A DNA stretch of 64,000 nt from assembly GCF_051020975.1 (NCBI RefSeq), contig NC_135033.1:1-64000 (forward strand), written 5' to 3'. The stretch's first letter is position 1, and each line of letters begins with the position of its first letter. Made by a program: the position numbers and the translations under genes. Shown piece after piece: positions 1 to 12,225 of the stretch. The DNA is from Osmia lignaria lignaria (Eukaryota > Arthropoda > Insecta > Hymenoptera > Megachilidae). A model generated the notes under the pieces. It saw only the letters and a program-made list of their open reading frames with translations. It did not search any database and was not told where the DNA came from.

Positions 1-875
1 GCACTATATCGGACCCAAATAGCACATTTCCTTCGAGACTTTGACGATATCAGTGACGGTTCAACAATTACAGCCCGATTTGACCCCTTTCTTGCTGAAA
101 CCGCACTCCCTTGCACGATTTTGCTCCGGTTTGTGTCGTTCTGCACTATATCGGATCCAAATAGCACATTTCCGTCGAGACTTTGACGATATCAGTGATG
201 GTTTAACAATTACAGCCTGATTTGACCCATTTCTCGCTGTAAACGCATTTTCTTGCACGATTTTGTTCCGGTTTGTATCGGTCTGCACTGTATCGGACCC
301 AAATAGGACATTTCCGTCGAGAGTTTGACGATATCAGCGACGGTTCAACAATTACAGCCCGATTTGACCCATTTCTCGCTGAAAACGCACTCCCGTGCAC
401 GATTTTGCTCCGGTTTGTGGCGTTCTGCACTATTTCGGACCCAAATAGCACATTTCCGTCGAGAGTTTGACGATATCAGTGACGGTTTAACAATTACAAC
501 CCGATTTAACACATTTCTCGCTGTAAACGCACTCCCTTGCACGATTTTGCTCCGGTTTGTGTTGTTCTGCACTATATCGGACCCAAATAGCACATTTCCG
601 TCGAGAGGTTGACGATATCAGTGACGGTTGAACAATTACAGCCCGATTTGACCCATTTCTCGCTGAAAACGCACTTCCTTGCACGATTTTGCTCCGGATT
701 ATGTCGTTCTGCACTACATCGTACCCAAATAGCACATTTCCGTCGAGAGTTTGACGATATCAGCGACGATTAAACGATTACAGCCCGATTTGACACATTC
801 GTCGCTGAAAACGCACTCCCTTGTACGATTTTGCTCCGGTTTGTGTCGTTCTGACCTATATCGGACCCAAATAGC

Positions 876-1371
876 ACATTTCCGTCGAGAGTTTGACGAT
901 ATCGGTGACGGTTTAACAATTACAGCCCGATTTGACCCATTTCTCGCCGAAAACGCACTCCCTTGCACGATTTTGCTCCGGTTTGGGTTGTTCTGCACTA
1001 CATCAGACCCAAATAGCTCATTTGCTTAGAGAGTTTCGCGATATCAGTGACGGTTTAACAATTACAGCCCGATTTGACCCATTTCTCGCTGAAAACGCAC
1101 TCCCTTGCACGATTTAGCTCCGGTTTGGGTTGTTTTGCACTACTTCGGACCCAAATAGCACATTTCCGTCGAGAGTTTGACGATATCAGCCACGGTTCAA
1201 CAATTACAGCCCGATTTGACCCATTCCTCGCTGAAAACGCACTCCCTTGCACGATTATGCTCCGGTTTGTGTCGTTCTGCACTATATCGGACCCAAATAG
1301 CACATTTCCGTCGAGAGTTTGACGATATCGGTGACGGTTTAACAATTACAGCCCGATTTGACCCATTTCTC
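876..1371. repeat. Block duplicated at 5,409-5,904 within the 142-bp array
   Basis: About 496 bp recur at 5,409-5,904, an offset of 4,533 bp (32 units minus 11 bp). The block carries a distinctive variant unit reading CATTTGCTTAGAGAGTTTCG near 1,020, and CAGCCACGGTTCAAC near 1,190. The same TTTGCTTAGAGAG marker appears at 5,554, 9,104 and 9,956, so parts of this block have been copied at least four times. A shorter portion also recurs at about 11,219-11,528. Confidence 0.8.
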
Positions 1372-1576
1372 GCTTAAAAGGCACTCCCTTGCACGATTTT
1401 GGTCCGGATTGTGTCGTTCTGCACTATATCGTACCCAAATAGCACATTTCCGTCGAGAGGTTGACGATATCAGTGACTGGTGAACAATTACAGCCCGATT
1501 TGACCCATTTCTCGCTGAAAACCCACTCCCTTGCACGATTTTGCTCCGGTTTGTGGCGTTCTGCACTATTTCGGAC

Positions 1577-2211
1577 CCAAATAGCACATTTCCGTCGAGA
1601 GTTTGACGATATCAGTGTCGGTTTAACAATTACGGCCTGATTTGACCCATTTCTCGCTGAAAACGCACTCCCTTGCACGATTTTGCTCCGGTTTGGGTCG
1701 ATTTGCACTATTTCGGACCCAAATAGCTCATCGCCTTCGAGAGTTTGACGATATCAGTGACGGTTTAACAATTACAGCCCGATTTGGCGCATTTCTCGCT
1801 GAAAACGCAGTCCCTTGCACGATTTTGCTTCGGTTTGTGTCGTTCTGCACTATATCGTACCCAAATAGCACATTTCCGTCGAGAGTTTGACGATATCAGC
1901 GACGGTGAAACAATTACAGCCTGATTTGACCCATTTCTCGCTGTAAACGCATTTCCTTGCACGATTTTGTTCCGGTTTGTATCGGTCTGCACTGTATCGT
2001 ACACAAATAGCACATTCCCGTCGAGAGTTTGACGATATCAGCGACCGTTTAAAAATTACAGCCCGATTTGACACATTTCTCGCTAAAAACGCACTCCCTT
2101 GCACGATTTTGCTCCGGTTTGTGTCGTTCTGCACTACATCGGACCCAAATAGCTCATTTCCTTCGAGAGTTTGACGATATCAGTGACGGTTCAACAATTA
2201 CAGCCCGATTT
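1577..2211. repeat. Block duplicated at 3,128-3,762 within the 142-bp array
   Basis: About 635 bp (4.5 units) recur at 3,128-3,762 with an offset of 1,551 bp, which is 11 units minus the 11 bp lost between the copies. Shared private variants include ACGGCCTGATTTG, GGTCGATTTGCAC, AGCTCATCGCCTTCG, GATTTGGCGCATTTC and GACCGTTTAAAAATTAC. The copies differ by only a few substitutions, so the duplication is young compared with the average divergence between units. Confidence 0.85.
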
Positions 2212-2567
2212 GACCCATTTCTCGCTGAAAACGCTATCCCTTGCACGATTTTGCTCCGGTTTGGGTCGTTCTGACCTATATCGGACCTAAATAGCACATT
2301 TCCGGCGACAGTTTGACGATATCAGTGACGGTTTAACAATTACAGCCCGATTTGACCCATTTCTCGCTGAAAACGCACTCCCTTGCACGATTGTGCTCCG
2401 GTCTGTGTTGTTCTGCACTATATCGGACCCAAATGGGACATTTCCGTCGAGAGTTTGACGATATCAGCGACGGTTCAACAATTACAGCCCGATTTGACCC
2501 ATTTCTCGGTGTAAACGCACTCCCTTGCACGATTTTGCTCCGGTTTGTGTCGTTCTGCACTATATCG

Positions 2568-2708
2568 GACCCAAATAGCACATTTCCGTCGAGAAATGAC
2601 GATATCAGTGACGGTTTAACAATTACAGCCCGATTTAACACATTTGTCGCTGAAAACGCACTCCCTTGTACGATTTTGCTCCGGTTTGTGTCGTTCTGAC
2701 CTATATCG
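2568..2708. repeat. 142-bp satellite unit with 1-bp deletion
   Basis: This unit is 141 bp. Where other units read GTCGAGAGTTTGACG, this one reads GTCGAGAAATGACG at about 2,588-2,601, losing one base and changing its neighbours. It is one of only two length changes that I can infer from unit phase across the array. The lost base produces an unusually long accidental open frame around it, which is not evidence of coding. Confidence 0.85.
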
Positions 2709-2839
2709 GAAACAAATAGCACATTTCCATCGACAGTTTGACGATATCAGTGTCGGTTTAACAATTACAGCCCGATTTGACCCATTTCTCGGTGTAAACG
2801 CACTTCCTTGCACGATTTTGCTTCGGTTTGACTCGTTCT

Positions 2840-3049
2840 GCACTATATCGGACCCAAATAGCACATTTCCTTCGAGACTTTGACGATATCAGTGACGGTT
2901 CAACAATTACAGCCCGATTTGACCCCTTTCTTGCTGAAACCGCACTCCCTTGCACGATTTTGCTCCGGTTTGTGTCGTTCTGCACTATATCGGATCCAAA
3001 TAGCACATTTCCGTCGAGACTTTGACGATATCAGTGATGGTTTAACAAT
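2840..3049. repeat. Copy of window start (1-210), offset 2,839 bp
   Basis: Bases 2,840-3,049 closely match 1-210, sharing uncommon variants: CTTCGAGACTTTG, GACCCCTTTCTTGCTGAAACC, the GATCCAAATAG unit start and GTGATGGTTTAAC. The offset is 20 units minus the 1-bp deletion at 2,568-2,708. The left limit of the earlier copy lies outside the window. The match ends next to the 10-bp deletion at about 3,057. Confidence 0.8.
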
Positions 3050-3124
3050 AACAGCCCATTTCTCGCTGAAAACGCACTCCCTTGCACGATTTAGCTTCGG
3101 TTTGTGTCGTTCTGCACTATATCG
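2993..3124. repeat. 142-bp satellite unit with 10-bp deletion
   Basis: This unit is 132 bp. At 3,051-3,062 it reads ACAGCCCATTTC where neighbours have ten more bases (GATTTGACCC) after ACAGCCC. The deletion is flanked by a CCC trinucleotide on both sides, consistent with slippage or microhomology-mediated loss. Because 132 is divisible by three, a longer accidental minus-strand frame crosses this unit. With the 1-bp deletion at 2,568-2,708 it accounts for all of the phase loss (11 bp) in the array. Confidence 0.9.
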
Positions 3125-3127
3125 GAC

Positions 3128-3762
3128 CCAAATAGCACATTTCCGTCGAGAGTTTGACGATATCAGTGTCGGTTTAACAATTACGGCCTGATTTGACCCA
3201 TTTCTCGCTGAAAACGCACTCCCTTGCACGATTTTGCTCCGGTTTGGGTCGATTTGCACTATTTCGGACCCAAATAGCTCATCGCCTTCGAGAGTTTGAC
3301 GATATCAGTGACGGTTTAACAATTACAGCCCGATTTGGCGCATTTCTCGCTGAAAACGCAGTCCCTTGCACGATTTTGCTTCGGTTGGTGTCGTTCTGCA
3401 CTATATCGTACCCAAATAGCACATTTCCGTCGAGAGTTTGACGATATCAGCGACGGTGAAACAATTACAGCCTGATTTGACCCATTTCTCGCTGTAAACG
3501 CATTTTCTTGCACGATTTTGTTCCGGTTTGTATCGGTCTGCACTGTATCGTACCCAAATAGCACATTCCCGTCGAGAGTTTGACGATATCAGCGACCGTT
3601 TAAAAATTACAGCCCGATTTGACACATTTCTCGCTAAAAACGCACTCCCTTGCACGATTTTGCTCCGGTTTGTGTCGTTCTGCACTACATCGGACCCAAA
3701 TAGCTCATTTCCTTCGAGAGTTTGACGATATCAGTGACGGTTCAACAATTACAGCCCGATTT
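3128..3762. repeat. Second copy of the 1,577-2,211 block
   Basis: This is the downstream partner of 1,577-2,211 (offset 1,551 bp). The private variants match in the same order. Differences include TCGGTTGGTGTCG here against TCGGTTTGTGTCG in the first copy. Homology above background stops near 3,762, where this copy has GACACATTTCTCGCTAAAAACG and the first has GACCCATTTCTCGCTGAAAACG. Confidence 0.85.
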
Positions 3763-5114
3763 GACACATTTCTCGCTAAAAACGCACTCCCTTGTACGAT
3801 TTTGCTCCGGTTTGTGTCATTTTGCACTATATCGTACCCAAATAGCACATTTCCGTCGAGAGTTTGACGATATCAGCGACGGATCAACAATTACAGCCCG
3901 ATTTGACACATTTCTCGCTGAAAACGAACTCCCTTGCACGATTTTGCTCCGCTTTGTGTTGCTCTGCACTATATCGGACCCAAATAGCACATTCCCGTCG
4001 AGAGTTTGAGGATATCAGTGTCGGTTTAACAATTACAGCCCGATTTGACCCATTTCTCGCTGTAAACGCACTTCCTTGCATGATTTTGCTTCGGTTTTTC
4101 TCGTTCTGCTCTACATCGGACCCAAATAAGACATTTCCGTCGACAGCTTGACGATATCAGTGTCGGTTTAACAATTACAGCCTGATTTGACCCATTTCTC
4201 GCTGAAAGCGCACTCCCTTGCACGATTGTGCTCCGGTTGGTATCGTTCTGCATTATATCGGACCCAAATAGCACATTTACGTTGAGAGTTTGACGATATC
4301 AGTGTCGGTTTAACAATTACAGCCCGATTTGACCCATTTCTCGCTGAAAATGCACTTCCTTGCACGATTTAGCTTCGGTTTGTGTCGTTCTGCACTATAT
4401 CGGACCCAAATAGGACATTTCCGTCGAGAGTTTGACGATATCAGCGACGGTTCAACAATTACAGCACGATTTGACACATTTCTCGCTGAAAACGCACTCC
4501 ATTGCATGATTTTGCTCCGGTTTGTGTCGTTCTGCTCTATATCGGATCCTAATAGCACACTTCCGTCCAGAGTTTGACGATATCAGTGTCGATTTAACAA
4601 TTACAGCCCGATTTGACACATTTCTCGCTGATAACGCGCTCCCTTGCACGATTTTGATCTGGTTTGTGTTGTTCTGCACTATATCGGACCCAAATAGCAC
4701 ATTTCCGTCGAGACGTTGACGATATCAGTGACGGTTGAACAATTACAGCCCGATTTGACCCATTTCTCGCTGAAAACGCACTTCCTTGCACGATTTTGCT
4801 CCGGATTATGTCGTTCTGCACTATATCGTACCCAAATAGCACATTTCCGTCGAGAGTTTGACGATATCAGCGACGATTAAATGATTACAGCCCGATTTGA
4901 CACATTCCTCGCTGAAAACGCACTCCCTTGTACGATTTTGCTCCGGTTTGTGTCGTTCTGACCTATATCGGACCCAAATAGCACATTTCCGTCGAGAGGT
5001 TGACGATATCAGTGACGGCTGAACAATTACAGCCCGATTTGACCCATTTCTCGCTGAAAACGCACTTCCTTGCACGATTTTGCTCCGGATTATGTCGTTC
5101 TGCACTATATCGTA

Positions 5115-7049
5115 CCCAAATAGCACATTTCCGTCGAGAGTTTGACGATATCAGCGACGGTTAAACAATTACAGCCCGATTTGACACATTCCTCGCTGAA
5201 AACGCACTCCCATGTACGATTTTGCTCCGGTTTGTGTCGTTCTGACCTATATCGGAAACAAATAGCACATTTCCATCGACAGTTTGACGATATCAGTGAC
5301 GGTTTAACAATTACAGCCCGATTTGACCCATTTCTCGGTGTAAACGCACTTCCTTGCAGGATTTTGCTTCGGTTTGACTCGTTCTGCACTATATCGGACC
5401 CAAATAGGACATTTCCGTCGAGAGTTTGACGATATCGGTGACGGTTTAACAATTACAGCCCGATTTGACCCATTTCTCGCCGAAAACGCACTCCCTTGCA
5501 CGATTTTGCTCCGGTTTGGGTTGTTCTGCACTACATCAGACCCAAATAGCTCATTTGCTTAGAGAGTTTCGCGATATCAGTGACGGTTTAACAATTACAG
5601 CCCGATTTGACCCATTTCTCACTGAAAACGCACTCCCTTGCACGATTTTGCTCCGGTTTGGGTTGTTTTGCACTACTTCGGACCCAAATAGCACATTTCC
5701 GTCGAGAGTTTGACGATATCAGCCACGGTTCAACAATTACAGCCCGATTTGACCCATTCCTCGCTGAAAACGCACTCCCTTGCACGATTATGCTCCGGTT
5801 TGTGTCGTTCTGCACTATATCGGACCCAAATAGCACATTTCCGTCGAGAGTTTGACGATATCGGTGACGGTTTAACAATTACAGCCCGATTTGACCCATT
5901 TCTCGGTGTAAACGCACTTCCTTGCAGGATTGTGCTTCGGTTTGACTCGTTCTGCACTATATCGGACCCAAATAGGACATTTCCGTCGAGAGTTTGACGA
6001 TATCAGTGACGGTTCAACAATTACAGCCCGATTTGACCCATTTCTCGCTGAAAACGCACTCCCTGGCACGATTTTGCTCCGGTTTGTCTCGTTCTGCACT
6101 ATATCGGACCCAAATAGCACATTTCCGTCGAGACTTTGACGATATCAGTGACGGTTCAACAATTACAGCCCGATTTGACCCATTTCTTGCTGAAACCGCA
6201 CTCCCTTGCACGATTTTGCTCCGGTTTGTGTCGTTCTGACCTATATCGGACCTAAATAGCACATTTCCGGCGACAGTTTGACGATATCAGTGACGATTGA
6301 ACAATTACAGCCCGATTTGACCCATTTCTCGGTGTAAACGCACTTCCTTGCACGATTTTGTTTCGGTTTGACTCGTTCTGCACTATATCGGACCCAAATA
6401 GGACATTTCCGTTGAGAGTTTGACGATATCAGTGTCGGTTTAACAATTACAGCCCGATTTGACCCATTTCTCGCTGAAAACGCACTCCCTTGCACGATTT
6501 TGCTCCGGTTTGTGTTGTTCTGCACTATATCGGACCCAAATAGCACATTTCCGTCGAGACTTTGACGATATCAGTGACGGTTTAACAATAACAGCCCGAT
6601 TTGACCCATTTCTCGCTGAAAACGCACTCCCTTGCACGATTTTGCTCCGGTTTGTGTCGTTCTGCACTATATCGGACCCAAATAGCACATTTCCGTCGAG
6701 ACTTTGACGATATCAGTGACGGTTTAACAATAACAGCCCGATTTGACCCATTTCTCGCTGAAAACGCACTCCCTTGCACGATTTTGCTCCGGTTTGTGTC
6801 GTTCTGCACTATATCGGACCCAAATAGCACATTTACGTTGAGAGTTTGACGATATCAGTGTCGGTTTAACAATTACAGCCCGATTTGACCCATTTCTCGC
6901 TGAAAACGCACTTCCTTGCACGATTTAGCTTCGGTTTGTGTCGTTCTGCACTATATCGGACCCAAATAGGACATTTCCGTCGAGAGTTTGACGATATCAG
7001 CGACGGTTCAACAATTACAGCCCGATTTGACACATTTCTCGCTGAAAAC
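5115..7049. repeat. Block recopied at 7,529-8,895, minus four units
   Basis: Bases 5,115-5,436 match 7,529-7,850 (offset 2,414 bp, 17 units), and about 5,941-7,049 match 7,787-8,895 (offset 1,846 bp, 13 units). The change in offset is exactly 568 bp, or four units. The extra four units in this copy, about 5,430-5,990, mostly correspond to the block shared with 876-1,371. Shared markers include GGAAACAAATAGC, CTTGCAGGATTTTGC, CCCTGGCACG and ATTTACGTTGAGAG. Confidence 0.8.
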
Positions 7050-7528
7050 GCACCCCCGTGCACGATTTTGCTCCGGTTTGTGGCGGTCTGCACTATATCG
7101 GACCCAAATAGCACATTTCCGTCGAGAGTTTGACGATATCAGCGACGGTTCAACAATTACAGCCCGATTTGACACATTTCTCGCTGAAAACGCACTCCCG
7201 TGCACGATTTAGCTTCGGTTTGTGTCGTTCTGCACTATATCGTACCCAAATAGCACATTTCCGTCGAGAGTTTGACGATATCAGCGACGATTAAACAATT
7301 ACAGCCCGATTTGACACATTCCTCGCTGAAAACGCACTCCCTTGTACGATTTTGCTCCGGTTTGTGTCGTTCAGACCTATATCGGACCCAAATAGCACAT
7401 TTCCGTCGAGAGGTTGACGATATCAGTGACGGCTGAACAATTACAGCCCGATTTGACCCATTTCTCGCTGAAAACGCACGCCCTTGCACGATTATGCTCC
7501 GGTTTGTGTCGTTCTGCAATATATCGGA

Positions 7529-8895
7529 CCCAAATAGCACATGTCCGTCGAGAGTTTGACGATATCAGCGACGGTTAAACAATTACAGCCCGATTTGACA
7601 CATTCCTCGCTGAAAACGCACTCCCATGTACGATTTTGCTCCGGTTTGTGTCGTTCTGACCTATATCGGAAACAAATAGCACATTTCCATCGACAGTTTG
7701 ACGATATCAGTGACGGTTTAACAATTACAGCCCGATTTGACCCATTTCTCGGTGTAAACGCACTTCCTTGCAGGATTTTGCTTCGGTTTGACTCGTTCTG
7801 CACTATATCGGACCCAAATAGGACATTTCCGTCGAGAGTTTGACGATATCAGTGTCGGTTTAACAATTACAGCCCGATTTGACCCATTTCTCGCTGAAAA
7901 CGCACTGCCTGGCACGATTTTGCTCCGGTTTGTCTCGTTCTGCACTATATCGGACCCAAATAGCACATTTCCGTCGAGACTTTGACGATATCAGTGACGG
8001 TTCAACAATTACAGCCCGATTTGACCCATTTCTTGCTGAAACCGCACTCCCTTGCACGATTTTGCTCCGGTTTGTGTCGTTCTGACCTATATCGGACCTA
8101 AATAGCACATTTCCGGCGACAGTTTGACGATATCAGTGACGATTGAACAATTACAGCCCGATTTGACCCATTTCTCGGTGTAAACGCACTTCCTTGCACG
8201 ATTTTGCTTCGGTTTGACTCGTTCTGCACTATATCGGACCCAAATAGGACATTTCCGTTGAGAGTTTGACGATATCAGTGTCGGTTTAACAATTACAGCC
8301 CGATTTGACCCATTTCTCGCTGAAAACGCACTCCCTTGCACGATTTTGCTCCGGTTTGTGTTGTTCTGCACTATATCAGACCCAAATAGCACATTTCCGT
8401 CGAGACTTTGACGATATCAGTGACGGTTTAACAATAACAGCCCGATTTGACCCATTTCTCGCTGAAAACGCACTCCCTTGCACGATTTTGCTCCGGTTTG
8501 TGTCGTTCTGCACTATATCGGACCCAAATAGCACATTTCCGTCGAGACTTTGACGATATCAGTGACGGTTTAACAATAACAGCCCGATTTGACCCATTTC
8601 TCGCTGAAAACGCACTCCCTTGCACGATTTTGCTCCGGTTTGTGTCGTTCTGCACTATATCGGACCCAAATAGCACATTTACGTTGAGAGTTTGACGATA
8701 TCAGTGTCGGTTTAACAATTACAGCCCGATTTGACCCATTTCTCGCTGAAAACGCACTTCCTTGCACGATTTAGCTTCGGTTTGTGTCGTTCTGCACTAT
8801 ATCGGACCCAAATAGGACATTTCCGTCGAGAGTTTGACGATATCAGCGACGGTTCAACAATTACAGCCCGATTTGACACATTTCTCGCTGAAAAC
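7529..8895. repeat. Second copy of the 5,115-7,049 block, four units shorter
   Basis: This is the partner of 5,115-7,049, lacking exactly 568 bp. The junction that replaces the missing four units lies in the unit at about 7,800-7,860, where GACGATATCAGTGTCGG stands in place of the GATATCGGTGACGG of the longer copy. No bases are lost or gained outside a whole number of units. Confidence 0.8.
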
Positions 8896-10164
8896 GCACG
8901 CCCTTGCACGATTATGCTCCGGTTTGTGTCGTTCTGCAATATATCGGACCCAAATAGCACATTTCCGTCGAGAGTTTGACGATATCGGTGACGGTTTAAC
9001 AATTACAGCCCGATTTGACCCATTTCTCGCCGAAAACGCACTCCCTTGCACGATTTTGCTCCGGTTTGGGTTGTTCTGCACTACATCAGGCCCAAATAGC
9101 TCATTTGCTTAGAGAGTTTCGCGATATCAGTGACGGTTTAACAATTACAGCGCGATTTGACCCATTTCTCGCTGAAAACGCACTCCCTTGCACGATTTTG
9201 CTCCGGTTTGTGTCGTTCTGACCTATATCGGACCCAAATAGCACATTTCCGTCGACAGTTTGACGATATCAGCGACGGTTCAGCAATTACAGCCCGATTT
9301 GACCCATTCCTCGCTGAAAACGCACTCCCTTGCACGATTATGCTCCGGTTTGTGTCGTTCTGCACTATATCGGACCCAAATAGCACATTTCCGTCGAGAG
9401 TTTGACGATATCGGTGACGGTTTAACAATTACAGCCCGATTTGACCCATTTCTCGCTTAAAACGCACTCCCTTGCACGATTTTGCTCCGGATTGTGTCGT
9501 TCTGCACTATATCGTACCCAAATAGCACATTTCCGTCGAGAGTTTGACGATATCAGCGACGATTAAACAATTACAGCCCGATTTGACACATTCCTCGCTG
9601 GAAACGCACTCCCTTGTACGATTTTGCTCCGGTTTGTGTCGTTCAGACCTATATCGGACCCAAATAGCACATTTCCGTCGAGAGGTTGACGATATCAGTG
9701 ACGGCTGAACAATTACAGCCCGATTTGACCCATTTCTCGCTGAAAACGCACTCCCTTGCACGATTATGCTCCGGTTTGTGTCGTTCTGCAATATATCGGA
9801 CCCAAATAGCACATTTCCGTCGAGAGTTTGACGATATCGGTGACGGTTTAACAATTACAGCCCGATTTGTCCCATTTCTCGCCGAAAACGCACTCCCTTG
9901 CACGATTTTGCTCCGGTTTGGGTTGTTCTGCACTACATCAGACCCAAATAGCTCATTTGCTTAGAGAGTTTCGCGATATCAGTGACGGTTTAACAATTAC
10001 AGCCCGATTTGACCCATTTCTCGCTGAAAACGCACTCCCTTGCACGATTTTGCTCCGGTTTGTGTCGTTCTGACCTATATCGGACCCGAATAGCACATTT
10101 CCGTCGACAGTTTGACGATATCAGCGACGGTTCAACAATTACAGCCCGATTTGACCCATTTCTC
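8860..10164. repeat. Six-unit (852-bp) local period in the 142-bp array
   Basis: Bases about 8,860-9,312 match about 9,712-10,164 at an offset of 852 bp (six units). Markers are TGCAATATATCGG, the TTTGCTTAGAGAG unit, and CGACAGTTTGACG. The same 852-bp spacing recurs further right between the CCAGAGTTTGACG / GTGTCGATTTAAC units near 11,100 and 11,952, so six units may be a preferred local exchange length here. Confidence 0.7.
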
Positions 10165-12225
10165 GCTGTAAACGCACTTCCTTGAACGATTTTGCTCCGG
10201 TTTGTGTTGTTCTGCACTATTTCGGACCCGAATAGCTCATTTCCTTCGAGAGTTTGACGATATCAGTGACGGTTTAACAATTACAGCCCGATTTGGCGCA
10301 TTTCTCGCTGAAAACGCACTCCCTTGTACGATTTTGCTCCGGTTTGTGTTGTTCTGCACTATTTCGGACCCGAGTAGCTCATTTCCTTCGAGAGTTTGAC
10401 GATATCAGTGACGGTTTAACAATTACAGCCTGATTTGACCCATTTGTCGCTGTAAACGCACTCACTTGCACGATTTTGTACCGGTTTGTATCGGTCTGCA
10501 CTGTATCGTACCCAAGTAGCACATTTCCGTCGAGAGTTTGACGATATCAGCGACGGATCAACAATTACAGCCCGATTTGACGCATTTCTCGCTGTAAACG
10601 CACTTCCTTGAACGATTTTGCTGCGGTTTGTGTTGTTCTGCACTAAACCGGACCCAAATGGCACATTTCCGTCGAGACTTTGACGATATCAGCGACGGTT
10701 TAACAATTACAGCCCGATTTGACCCATTTCTCGCTGAAAACGCACTCCCTTGTACGATTTTGCTCCGGTTTGTGTCGTTCTGACGTATATCGGACCCAAA
10801 TAGCACATTTCCGTCGAGAGTTTGACGATATCAGCGACGGTTTAACAATTACAGCCAGATTTGACCCATTTCTCGCTGAAAACGCACTTCCTTGCACGAT
10901 TTTGCTCCGGATTATGTCGTTCTGCACTATATCGTACCCAAATAGCACATTTTCGTCGAGAGTTTGACGATATCAGTGTCGGTTTAACAATTACGGCGTG
11001 ATTTGACCCATTTCTCGCTGAAAACGCACTCCCTTGCACGATTTTGTTCCGGTTTGTGTCGTTCTGCACTATATCGGATCCAAATAGCACATTTCCGTCC
11101 AGAGTTTGACGATATCAGTGTCGATTTAACAATTACAGCCCGATTTGACACATTTCTCGCTGATAACGCACTCCCTTGCACGATTTTGATCCGGTTTGTG
11201 TTGTTCTGCACTATATCGGACCCAAATAGCACATTTCCGTCGAGAGTTTGACGATATCAGCCACGGTTCAACAATTACAGCCCGATTTGACCCATTCCTC
11301 GCTGAAAACGCACTCCCTTGCACGATTATGCTCCGGTTTGTGTCGTTCTGCACTATATCGGACCCAAATAGCACATTTCCGTCGAGAGTTTGACGATATC
11401 GGTGACGGTTTAACAATTACAGCCCGATTTGACCCATTTCTCGCTTAAAACGCACTCCCTTGCACGATTTTGCTCCGGATTGTGTCGTTCTGCACTATAT
11501 CGTACCCAAATAGCACATTTCCGTCGAGAGTTTGACGATATCAGCGACGGTTTAACAATTACAGCCCGATTTGACCCATTTCTCGCTGAAAACGCACTTC
11601 CTTGCACGATTTTGCTCCGGATTATGTCGTTCTGCACTATATCGTACCCAAATAGCACATTTCCGTCGAGAGTTTGACGATATCAGCGACGATTAAACAA
11701 TTACAGCCCGATTTGACACATTCCTCGCTGAAAACGCACTCCCTTGTACGATTTTGCTCCGGTTTGTGTCGTTCTGACCTATATCGGACCCAAATAGCAC
11801 ATTTCCGTCGAGAGGTTGACGATATCAGTGACGGCTGAACAATTACAGCCCGATTTGACCGATTTCTCGCTGAAAACGCACTCCATTGCACGATTTTGCT
11901 CCGGTTTGTGTCGTTCTGCACTATATCGGATCCAAATAGCACATTTCCGTCCAGAGTTTGACGATATCAGTGTCGATTTAACAATTACAGCCCGATTTGA
12001 CACATTTCTCGCTGATAACGCACTCCCTTGCACGATTTTGCTCCGGTTTGTGGCGTTCTGCACTATTTCGGACCCAAATAGCACATTTCCGTCGAGAGTT
12101 TGACGATATCAGTGACGGTTTAACAATTACAGCCCGATTTAACACATTTCTCGCTGTAAACGCACTCCCTTGCACGATTTTGCTCCGGTTTGTGTCGTTC
12201 TGACCTATTTCGGACCCGAATAGCT

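Noticed and set aside
6594..6674. Internal subrepeat of about 40 bp within the 142-bp unit (GCCCGATTT...GCACT compared with GCACGATTTT...GCACT)
   Set aside because: Ungapped comparison of the two 35-bp segments gives only 18 matches, concentrated at the ends. This is suggestive at most and not enough to call an ancestral short unit.
61..12203. Dense short open frames of about 65-129 codons on both strands of the 142-bp array, possibly a repeat-protein family
   Set aside because: The unit is not a multiple of three, so each frame rotates and stops within about two units. The longest ones (near 2,333-2,722 and 2,900-3,259) coincide with the 1-bp and 10-bp deletion units. Both strands are open to the same degree and the products only restate the repeat.
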